Of a stretch of 64,000 bases of DNA, positions 54,371-61,964 are shown piece after piece. A program made the translations under genes and the position numbers. Each line of letters begins with the position of its first letter. Within the stretch, counting starts at the first letter, position 1. A model generated the notes under the pieces. It was not told the origin of the DNA. It was given only the letters and a program-made list of their open reading frames with translations, and did not search any database. This stretch comes from Rhodothermales bacterium (lineage in GTDB: Bacteria; Bacteroidota; Rhodothermia; Rhodothermales; VXPQ01), in NCBI GenBank assembly GCA_951812335.1, contig OX638293.1, positions 886,501-950,500 on the forward strand, read 5' to 3'.

Positions 54371-54414
54371 GCGATCCGCAGGGCGCCGTGGTTCCGTTGC
54401 ATTGCGAGAAATAG
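54371..54414 (+). repeat. Degenerate copy of the VOC gene 3' end
   Basis: GCGATCCGCAGGGCGCCGTG then GTTCCGTTGCATTG and TAG resembles 54302-54346 (GTGGATCCGCAGGGCGCCGG then TTTTGCGCTGCATTG and TAG), including the stop codon. Confidence 0.6.
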
Positions 54415-54512
54415 CAAAGCGCGCCATTTTCTTCCGCGTGAATTGTTATTGAAGAAATGCTTGCGTAATATGTCTCTCAATACTCCACTCGCAAAGACAT
54501 GGAGGCTCTTGT

Positions 54513-54953
54513 ATGAGACGCGCATTGTTTATCGGAATGGTTTCACTGTTCGCCGTGTCCGGGACCTTGGGGCAGCTTCCGGCCAATCCGCTCGAAGGAA
54601 CATGGGAAATGGTTTCCCAGCATGCCGTGTATCCGGACAGCACCGTAGATCGGACCCATCAGATACCGTATACCATCAAGATCCTCAATTCCACGCATTT
54701 CGCCTTCGGGCGGCAGATCCTGGACGAGGAAGTGTTCGCCGGCGGGGGCACCTATACACTCGATGGCGACACCTACACCGAGCACATCACCTGGCACAGT
54801 TCTGCGGGGCTGGCAGGGCAGTCCATCGTCTTTGAAGCCCGCATCGAAGGTGATACGTGGTACCATGTGGGTCACATTCTCGATTTCCGGCTCGAAGAGG
54901 TCTGGCAGCGAATTGACCCGTCTGGAGAAGGGGACGAGGAAGAGATGGAGTAG
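54513..54953 (+). CDS. Secreted lipocalin-like protein
   Basis: 146 residues: signal peptide (MRRALFIGMVSLFAVSGTLG) then a small beta-barrel-like domain opening with the typical NPLEGTWEMVS and containing STHFAFGRQILD, GGGTYTLDGDTYTEHITWHS and LEEVWQRI. It fits lipocalin-like/DUF4488-type proteins of Bacteroidota. The C-terminus is acidic (GEGDEEEME). A clear GGAGG precedes the ATG. No function is known. Confidence 0.75.
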   Translation: MRRALFIGMVSLFAVSGTLGQLPANPLEGTWEMVSQHAVYPDSTVDRTHQIPYTIKILNSTHFAFGRQILDEEVFAGGGTYTLDGDTYTEHITWHSSAGLAGQSIVFEARIEGDTWYHVGHILDFRLEEVWQRIDPSGEGDEEEME

Positions 54954-55035
54954 GGGGGGTGGCCTGCCCTTTTGCCGTTATGGCTATCGTTGCAGCTGTT
55001 GAATCGTCGCCCGCCTGCGTACGCAAACAGGCGAC

Positions 55036-55782
55036 CTACCCGTCCAGCACGACCATCACCATCACATCGTAGAGGGCGTGCGTCCAGGCGGCGATGCCGA
55101 ATCCCCGCACGAGGAACAGGACGTTCAGCGCTAGCCCGAAAAGCATCCGGAAAAGGAACGAGTTCAAGCGGAAGGCGTCGCCCAGCGGTCCGATGTAGTG
55201 CACCAGGCTGAAAAGAAAGGCCCCGGCGACCGCTGCTATGATATAGGCGAGAACCCGGTCTCCCATGAACCGGCGCAGCACCCAGAACAGGGCGCCCACC
55301 AGCAGTACGCGAAACAGCAGTTCCTCGTACAGGCCCGCCCCGACCGAAAGCGCCAGTTTCATGGCGATCCCCTCCGCCGGTCCGGATTGCGCCAGGGCCG
55401 GCAGAATCGTATAAACCACTCCGGACACGATGACTGCAATCACTACCGCATACACCGTGCTTTCGAGGAACATCCACAGGAAATAGCGGGCGCGAAAGGG
55501 CGTCTTTTTCTTTCGGTCGTACCAGAATACGGCGATTCCGGCGAGCAGTACGGCAATCCCGAAGGCTGTCAGGCCGTGGTCTCCTGCCACCAGCAGCAAC
55601 TGCTTGAGCCACATTTCGGACGAAACGCGCACCTGCGCTACGGCGCTGCGGTTCGCAAAAACGATCAGCGATTCGTACAGGACGAGAAGGGGAAGTGCGG
55701 CCAGAAACCCGTACTTGGCCGAACGGGAGGCGTTGTGATACGTGTTCCAGACGCCGGGTCGATGTGTGGTTTCACCGGTCAT
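55036..55782 (-). CDS. CPBP-family intramembrane glutamic protease
   Basis: 248 residues with eight hydrophobic segments. The CPBP/Abi motifs are present: EELLFRVLLVGALFW (motif 1, EExxFR-like), FLFSLVHYIG (motif 2, FxxxH) and ALYDVMVMVVL (third motif, HALYD). These enzymes cleave substrates within the membrane, as in Rce1 for prenylated proteins; bacterial members act in bacteriocin immunity or maturation or are of unknown role. The start at 55782 was chosen over the upstream frame that reads into the divergent region. Confidence 0.85.
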   Translation of the reverse strand: MTGETTHRPGVWNTYHNASRSAKYGFLAALPLLVLYESLIVFANRSAVAQVRVSSEMWLKQLLLVAGDHGLTAFGIAVLLAGIAVFWYDRKKKTPFRARYFLWMFLESTVYAVVIAVIVSGVVYTILPALAQSGPAEGIAMKLALSVGAGLYEELLFRVLLVGALFWVLRRFMGDRVLAYIIAAVAGAFLFSLVHYIGPLGDAFRLNSFLFRMLFGLALNVLFLVRGFGIAAWTHALYDVMVMVVLDG

Positions 55783-55901
55783 GATTCTCCGTACTCCGAC
55801 GGATAGACAAAATGCTGCGTGCGGCCCCAAACATTTTTACGGGATGGAAACCGGGCAGATCGTTACAAACAGACGACAAGGGCGCTCTGTCGCCAGCGGT
55901 T

Positions 55902-56237
55902 TCAATCGTCGAACCCTACCCCTTCTATCTGCATCAGGGCGTCCCGGAGCTCGGCCTGTGCATGGGTGTCGCGCTGCCGCCCCGCGATCGCGATGCCTTG
56001 TTTACAGGTCCGTATGGCGTCCTCCTTCCGACCCAGTTCCTGATACAATTTCCCCAGGTGGTACCACGTCCCCACGTACTCGGGATCTTTGGAAACGAGG
56101 CCCTCGAAAAAACGAAGCGCCTCCTCGATATCTCCACGCTTGAGGTATTCCTGTGCAAGAGCGAACCGGACAAATGCGTCGTCAGGATCTTCTTGATGGA
56201 ATGCTTGCAGCGCCTGTAACCGGTCAGCCTGCATCAT
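55902..56237 (-). CDS. Tetratricopeptide-repeat protein
   Basis: 111 residues, essentially three TPR helices pairs: DDAFVRFALAQEYLKRGDIE, EYVGTWYHLGKLYQELGRKE and TCKQGIAIAGRQRDTHAQAE. Small soluble adaptors of this type mediate protein contacts. Two adjacent ATG codons occur at the start; the first is given. It lies 64 bp downstream of the TPM protein gene and may share its transcript. Confidence 0.8.
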   Translation of the reverse strand: MMQADRLQALQAFHQEDPDDAFVRFALAQEYLKRGDIEEALRFFEGLVSKDPEYVGTWYHLGKLYQELGRKEDAIRTCKQGIAIAGRQRDTHAQAELRDALMQIEGVGFDD

Positions 56238-56301
56238 GAGAGGAGAAATCTTGCCGGGCAGATCCGGGTCGGATCGTGCCTTGAAAAATTACCGGACAGG
56301 T

Positions 56302-57180
56302 TTACCATCCGCCTCCTGCGCCGCCCCCTCCGAATCCACCGCCACCAAATCCGCCGAAACCGCCTCCCAAGCCTCCTCCGCCCAGACCCCCTCCGAATCC
56401 GCCGCCGCCCCCGCCTAGTCCGCCACCCCAAACAATGAAGCCGGGGCCGTACGCATGGCGCCGATAGCGTTTACCTCCGTCGTTTCCGCCCCCGCGCCGG
56501 CGGATAGACGTAATAACGAACCACGCAATGATGAACAACCCCATCAGCGCGGATGGATTGATCGGGGGCTTCCCGGAGCGCCTCGGCGCTGCTTCCTCCG
56601 CTGTAAATTCGCCTGCCGCCGCAGCGATCAGCAGGTCCGCGGCGCCGGAAATTCCCTCATAGAATCGTCCCTCGCGGAAATACGGCACTATGACATTGCG
56701 ATAAATGCGGGCAGCCACCGCGTCGGGAATCGCGCCTTCGAGACCGTAGCCCGTTTCGATACGCACCTCCCGGTCGTCGCGCGCCACCAGGATCACCACG
56801 CCGTTGTCCTGCCCCGCCTGTCCTATGCCCCAGCTGCGGCCCAAAGCCAGTGCATATTCGGCGGCGGGGACGCCCTCTAGCGACGGAATCGTAACGACCA
56901 CGATTTGTGTGGAGGTGGTATCCTCGTACGCTGTCAACTTCGCGGTCAACCTTTGCTCCTCGGAAAGAGTAAGCAGGTCCGCCCGATCCGTCACCAGGCG
57001 ACCCGTGGAAGGAATCACATCCACGGGTCCCTGGGCGTGTACTACGCCGACGGAGAACAACCCCGCCAGAAACAATCCCGCCGCAAACAGCTTGTTCGGA
57101 AGCAATCCCGTCAGGCGCCGAGCAAGGAGGCCTGCCAGGATGTTCTGCTCCACGCACGTTTTGTTGCACTGCCTGTGCAT
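56302..57180 (-). CDS. TPM-domain membrane protein (YgcG-like)
   Basis: 292 residues: an N-terminal signal/anchor, a TPM domain (TGRLVTDRADLLTLSEEQRL, ALGRSWGIGQAGQDNGVVIL, IETGYGLEGAIPDAVAARI), a transmembrane helix (PSALMGLFIIAWFVITSI) and a glycine-rich tail of GGGLGG units. TPM proteins are linked to photosystem repair in plants and phosphatase-like activity in bacteria, but their role here is unknown. It lies 6 bp after lemA, the usual partner. Confidence 0.9.
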   Translation of the reverse strand: MHRQCNKTCVEQNILAGLLARRLTGLLPNKLFAAGLFLAGLFSVGVVHAQGPVDVIPSTGRLVTDRADLLTLSEEQRLTAKLTAYEDTTSTQIVVVTIPSLEGVPAAEYALALGRSWGIGQAGQDNGVVILVARDDREVRIETGYGLEGAIPDAVAARIYRNVIVPYFREGRFYEGISGAADLLIAAAAGEFTAEEAAPRRSGKPPINPSALMGLFIIAWFVITSIRRRGGGNDGGKRYRRHAYGPGFIVWGGGLGGGGGGFGGGLGGGGLGGGFGGFGGGGFGGGGAGGGW

Positions 57181-57186
57181 CCGGTA

Positions 57187-57789
57187 TCAAGAGGAAAAGT
57201 CGACTGTGGGCGCCTCTTCGGCTCCTGCTTCCGCCTCGAAGGGAGTGCGCCGCTCGAAGCCGAACATGGAAGCAAAGATAGCGCCGGGAAAGCGGCGGAT
57301 CTGCGTATTGTAGCGGCGCACCGATCCGTTGTAATCGCGCCGGGCCACGTTAATCCTGTTCTCTGTGCCTTCGAGTTGCGCCTGCAAATCCCGGAAAGCC
57401 TCCGTGGCGCGCAGTTGCGGATAATTTTCGGAGACGGCGAGCAGTCGTCCCAGCGCGCCGCCCAATCGGCTTTGCGCTGCTTCAAACTCGCGCAGGCGGG
57501 CGGGGTCTTCCAGATCGTCCACGGTCAGTCGGATCGATGTCGCCTCGGCTCGCGCCTGCGTCACCGCCTGGAGTGTTTCCTGTTCGAAGTCGGCGGCGCC
57601 GCGTACGGTGCTGACCAGATTGGGAATCAGGTCCGCGCGGCGCTGGTATTGCGTTTCGACATTCGCCCAGGACTGTTCGACGAGTTCTTCGCCCTCGACC
57701 ATTCCATTGTATGCGTTGCATCCCATGCACCCGCCGAAAAGCACAATAAGAAGAACAAGAAGGAGAGCAATCGTTCCGTTGCTGCGCAT
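57187..57789 (-). CDS. lemA: LemA family protein
   Basis: 200 residues: one N-terminal membrane helix (GTIALLLVLLIVLFGG), then the helical LemA domain with the conserved GEELVEQSWANVETQYQRRA, DLIPNLVSTVRGAADFEQET and AVSENYPQLRATEAFRDLQ. Orientation with most of the protein outside or in the periplasm is usual. It forms a conserved pair with the TPM-domain gene. The start at 57789 avoids 26 upstream codons lacking family similarity. Confidence 0.92.
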   Translation of the reverse strand: MRSNGTIALLLVLLIVLFGGCMGCNAYNGMVEGEELVEQSWANVETQYQRRADLIPNLVSTVRGAADFEQETLQAVTQARAEATSIRLTVDDLEDPARLREFEAAQSRLGGALGRLLAVSENYPQLRATEAFRDLQAQLEGTENRINVARRDYNGSVRRYNTQIRRFPGAIFASMFGFERRTPFEAEAGAEEAPTVDFSS

Positions 57790-58175
57790 CGCACTGCGAA
57801 TTAATGACCTGTGAGGAAAAGGGTAAGGGAGTCGCCGGAGCGCTCTTGCAATCATAAGGTACGACAAGGGGCCGCCGGAGTTGCGACGATTTTGTGTGTG
57901 TCCTTAAGCATTTTGGATGCGATTTGCGCATTTTTCCGAAACACGCCGTATTCGTCATCGCGAACAGAAACGTCGGAATGGCGCGATTGGCGTTATGAAT
58001 CGGGGCGTTGTTCGGTAAAGAGAGGGTAAGGTGGTACCGGATCATTCCATGCCGGAGCGTCTCTGTTCCATGGAATTTCCCGTATAAATTCGCGCCTGGA
58101 TGGGCACTTTACGAAAATGGTCTCGTACAGAATACATTCGGGGTGAAATGCCTTACCGCTGCACTGTTGAACATT
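57790..58175. other. Divergent intergenic region, 386 bp
   Basis: Between lemA and the S41 protease. I see no gene and no clear operator; both promoters must lie here. Confidence 0.45.
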
Positions 58176-59897
58176 ATGTCCGCTTCCCCCAAACGATTTC
58201 GGATTTTCCCCGTCACGGCCCTTCTTCTGGCGGGCGTTTTGCTCGGACTCACGATCGACTCCGTACGTATCGGGGAGGATACCGTGGCGCAACTTCGCAA
58301 GCTCGAGGATGCGTTTTTGCTCATCAACAAGCAGTATGTCGAACCTGTCGACGCGGCGTCGCTTGCGGAAGAAGCCATTACGAGCATGCTGGACGAACTT
58401 GATCCGCATTCCGTCTATGTTTCCGCCGAAGATGCGCAGGATATGCAGGAACGGTTTAAGGGGTCGTTCGGCGGTATCGGTATCTGGTTTGAAATTGCCC
58501 GTAACGACGAGGATTTGAGTGACGACACGGTACGTGTGATGTCGGTCATCGGGGACGGTCCCAGCGAAAGGGCCGGTTTAATGGCTGGAGATCGCATTAT
58601 TCGCATTGACGATTCCACGGCGGTGGGTCTGTCGGAGGACGAGGTTACCTCGAGATTGAAGGGAGAGATCGGAACGCAGGTAGAGGTCACTATCCAGCGG
58701 CATGGAACGCGTGCGCCGCTCGGATTCACGCTCACGCGCGATGCGATTCCGCTTTACACGGTGGATACCTCATACATGGTGGATACCGTGACGGGATACC
58801 TTCGCGTGTCGCGTTTTTCCCAGGAGACCTACAACGAGTTCATAGAGCATGTGCGGGCATTGAAAGATCAGGGCATGGAGCGGCTGGTGCTGGACCTCCG
58901 CTCCAATACCGGCGGGTATATGGGTGAGGCCATAGAAATTGTCGACGAGATGGTGCCCGGGCGGAAAACCGTGGTCTATACCCAGGGTCGGCGGCCGGAA
59001 ACGACCAGTACCTACCGGACGCGGCGCGCCGGCATTCTCGAAAAAGAACCGGTTATCGTGCTGGTGAACGCCTATTCGGCCTCGGCCAGTGAAATCGTAG
59101 CCGGTGCCCTGCAGGATCACGATCGTGCGCTCATCGTGGGGCAACGCACGTTCGGCAAGGGACTCGTTCAGCACCAGTTTGCCCTGCCGGACCAGAGTAT
59201 TCTCCAAATGACGGTCGCGCGCTACTATACGCCTTCGGGACGACTCATCCAGACTCCGTACAAAGACGGCGACCAGAAGGATTATTACGAAGAGAAGTTC
59301 GCTTCGCTGGAGGATGCGACGTATCGTCCCGGCGAGTACTCGGATAGCATCCCTGATTCGCTGCGCTTCAAAACCGCCCGTGGCCGCGACGTGTTCGGCG
59401 GGGGCGGCATTCTTCCCGATTACATTGTGAAACCGGATACTACACCTGCACTGCGTGCTGTGTTGGGGTACGGTCTTGCAAGGAACTTTGCCCGGCAGTG
59501 GTTCCGTGACGACGAACGGCGCCTGCGGGAAAGATGGCGTGACCGGGAATCGGAATTTGCCTCCACGTTCGATATATCCGACGATCTATGGGCGTCTTTT
59601 GTGGAGTATTCCACCGATTCCGACGCTGAGGAAACCCGGGCGGAGGTTTCGGAAGAAGCGGACAGCACGCAGGTAGTTACGGCGGGCGCATTGCATACGT
59701 ATCGCGAGACGCTGGAAGTGTATCTGCGCGGACGTATCGCCCAGGAAATATTCGGTCACAAGGCATGGTATGGCGTCTATAAGGAAATCGATCCGGAACT
59801 GAATGCGGCGCTGGGCTTGTGGGGCCTTGCCGAAGGTCTTGCGGTCTGGCAGGAATCGCCCCGGCAGGAAACCGATCGCCCCGCAAACCGCCGATAG
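58176..59897 (+). CDS. S41 family carboxyl-terminal processing protease
   Basis: 573 residues: N-terminal membrane anchor (IFPVTALLLAGVLLGL), PDZ domain (about 85-185: GDGPSERAGLMAGDRIIRID) and S41 catalytic domain. The Ser of AYSASASEIVAG and the Lys 25 residues later in TFGKGLVQ form the Ser/Lys dyad. It is a periplasmic Ctp/Tsp-type enzyme that trims C-termini of envelope proteins. The C-terminal 130 residues after PDYIVKPD are an additional helical domain, common in Bacteroidota members. The start at 58176 fits the anchor; the frame opens earlier. Confidence 0.93.
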   Translation: MSASPKRFRIFPVTALLLAGVLLGLTIDSVRIGEDTVAQLRKLEDAFLLINKQYVEPVDAASLAEEAITSMLDELDPHSVYVSAEDAQDMQERFKGSFGGIGIWFEIARNDEDLSDDTVRVMSVIGDGPSERAGLMAGDRIIRIDDSTAVGLSEDEVTSRLKGEIGTQVEVTIQRHGTRAPLGFTLTRDAIPLYTVDTSYMVDTVTGYLRVSRFSQETYNEFIEHVRALKDQGMERLVLDLRSNTGGYMGEAIEIVDEMVPGRKTVVYTQGRRPETTSTYRTRRAGILEKEPVIVLVNAYSASASEIVAGALQDHDRALIVGQRTFGKGLVQHQFALPDQSILQMTVARYYTPSGRLIQTPYKDGDQKDYYEEKFASLEDATYRPGEYSDSIPDSLRFKTARGRDVFGGGGILPDYIVKPDTTPALRAVLGYGLARNFARQWFRDDERRLRERWRDRESEFASTFDISDDLWASFVEYSTDSDAEETRAEVSEEADSTQVVTAGALHTYRETLEVYLRGRIAQEIFGHKAWYGVYKEIDPELNAALGLWGLAEGLAVWQESPRQETDRPANRR

Positions 59898-59954
59898 TGT
59901 CGTCTTTACCCGCTCGTTACTCATTTCAGATAATCCGCCGCAGGAGCGCTTTTC

Positions 59955-61961
59955 ATGCCCTATCGCTTTCCATTCGCTCCATTTTTTGCGGCGACGGGGA
60001 TCATGCTCCTTGCAGGGTGCGCGACAGCCAATCTCGCCGGGGTAGCGCAAACGACACATATCGAACAAGTGGCGAATCGGCCCATCCCCTGGGAGATTAC
60101 GCCTCCCGGCAACTACCAGCGGGCCGTCCGACAGGGAACGCGTTCCGCCACCGGAGAACCCGGCCTGAATTACTGGGTGCAGGAAACCGACTATGTACTG
60201 AACGCCCGCATTTTCCCCCTGTCCGGGCTGCTTGACGGGAGTGGCACGATCACCTACACGAACCACTCGCCCGCTACGCTTGCCCGGCTATACATGGAGA
60301 TCACACAGAATTTCCATACGCCTGGTGTGCGCCGTGCCGAAGCGGCGGAAGTCACCGGAGGAATGGCCATTCGCCGCGTGGCCGTGCAGGGAGAGGAATT
60401 GCCGTTCGGTGCTGTTCCCGAAGGGCCGCATTACCAGATCAGCGGGACCAATATGATTCTGACGCTACCGCAGCCGATCGCTTCGGGAGAAACGGTGGAA
60501 ATCGATATCGAATGGCGTTTCAATATTCCGAGCGTCGGTGCAGGGGGGCGCATGGGGCGCAACCAGGACAATCTGCTATTTCTCGCCTACTGGTATCCGA
60601 CCATGGCCGTGCACGACGATGTGGCGGGTTGGCACACCGAGGCATTTACGGGCATGTCCGAATTTTACCACGGTTTCGCCGATTACGACATCATGGTTGA
60701 GGTTCCCGCAGGGTGGATTGTGGCCTCGACCGGCGAACTGCAAAATCCTGAAGAGGTGCTGGCGCCGCATATCCTTGATCGCCTGAATGCAGCGTGGGAG
60801 AGCGATAGTGTGTTACAGGTGATCGGACCGGACGATTTCGGAGAGGCGGGTACGGCAACAACCGACGACGGTTTATTGCGGTGGCGTTTTTTGGCCGGAA
60901 ACGTACGCGATGCCGCTTTCAGCGCTACGAAGCAGTCTATCTGGGAGGCGGGTCGCACGTCTGTCGGCGACCGCGACGGGGATGGAGAAGAGGACTTTAC
61001 AAGAATCAATACGTTCTATCGCGAAGAAGCGCCGCTTTGGGCGAACGTTACGGAGTATCAGCAGCACGCGCTCCGGTATCACTCCCAGAACACCGGTTTG
61101 GCTTATCCGTGGCCGCACATGACTGCCGTGGAAGGCGAAGGGATCATCGGCGGAGGGATGGAATATCCGATGATGACGCTGATGGGGGATTACAACGCGC
61201 GCGGCGACAGTGCGTTGTACAACGTCACGGCGCACGAATTGGCCCACATGTGGATTCCGATGGTTGTCGGTACGAACGAGCGGCAATTCAGCTGGATGGA
61301 CGAGGGATTCACGACCTTCCTCGAGAACGATGCCCGTATGGACTACCACCCGGGTCTCAACCATTATCTCCGCGATCAACAGATCTACGCTGCGGTGGCT
61401 CGGCAGCGCAGCGAGGGAGCGGTTATGCGGCATTCCGGCTATCACGCAACGTCGCTTGCTTTCACGATCGCTTCCTACATGAAGCCCGCCACGATGCTGA
61501 CCGCCTTGCGCGGCGTGCTGGGCGACGATGTGTTTTACGAAGCCACCCAAACGTTCATCGCCGAGTGGGCGTACAAGCATCCCTATCCATGGGACTTGTT
61601 CAATACGTTCGAGCGCGTTTCCGGGCGCGATCTGGACTGGTTCTGGCGGTCGTGGTATTACGAAACCTGGACGCTCGATCAAGCCATTGAAAAGGTGCAG
61701 GCAGACGGGGTCGAAACGACCATTACGGTGCGCGACAACGGACTGGCGCCTATGCCGGTGCTTCTTGGTATCGAGTTGGCGTCCGGCGAAGTGATGGGGA
61801 GGCGGATTCCCGTCACCGCCTGGTTGAATGGCGCCACCACCGCTTCCTTTACGCTTGCCACCGAAAGCCCCGTCGTACGAGTCGTCATCGATCCGGAAAA
61901 CATCTTCCCGGATGTGGATCTTTCAAACAATGGCTGGAACCGGAAAGAAGAGGCCGACTAA
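59955..61961 (+). CDS. M1 family metallopeptidase, lipoprotein
   Basis: 668 residues with a lipoprotein signal (IMLLAGC). An aminopeptidase N-like domain follows: zinc motif H427-E-L-A-H431 in VTAHELAHMWIP with third ligand E450 in WMDEGFTTFLEN, and GGGMEYPMMTLMG in place of the GAMEN substrate motif. The N-terminal beta domain (ARIFPLSGLLDGSGTITYTN) is also present. It probably degrades peptides at the cell envelope. It ends 3 bp from the convergent oxidoreductase gene. Confidence 0.92.
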   Translation: MPYRFPFAPFFAATGIMLLAGCATANLAGVAQTTHIEQVANRPIPWEITPPGNYQRAVRQGTRSATGEPGLNYWVQETDYVLNARIFPLSGLLDGSGTITYTNHSPATLARLYMEITQNFHTPGVRRAEAAEVTGGMAIRRVAVQGEELPFGAVPEGPHYQISGTNMILTLPQPIASGETVEIDIEWRFNIPSVGAGGRMGRNQDNLLFLAYWYPTMAVHDDVAGWHTEAFTGMSEFYHGFADYDIMVEVPAGWIVASTGELQNPEEVLAPHILDRLNAAWESDSVLQVIGPDDFGEAGTATTDDGLLRWRFLAGNVRDAAFSATKQSIWEAGRTSVGDRDGDGEEDFTRINTFYREEAPLWANVTEYQQHALRYHSQNTGLAYPWPHMTAVEGEGIIGGGMEYPMMTLMGDYNARGDSALYNVTAHELAHMWIPMVVGTNERQFSWMDEGFTTFLENDARMDYHPGLNHYLRDQQIYAAVARQRSEGAVMRHSGYHATSLAFTIASYMKPATMLTALRGVLGDDVFYEATQTFIAEWAYKHPYPWDLFNTFERVSGRDLDWFWRSWYYETWTLDQAIEKVQADGVETTITVRDNGLAPMPVLLGIELASGEVMGRRIPVTAWLNGATTASFTLATESPVVRVVIDPENIFPDVDLSNNGWNRKEEAD

Positions 61962-61964
61962 CCC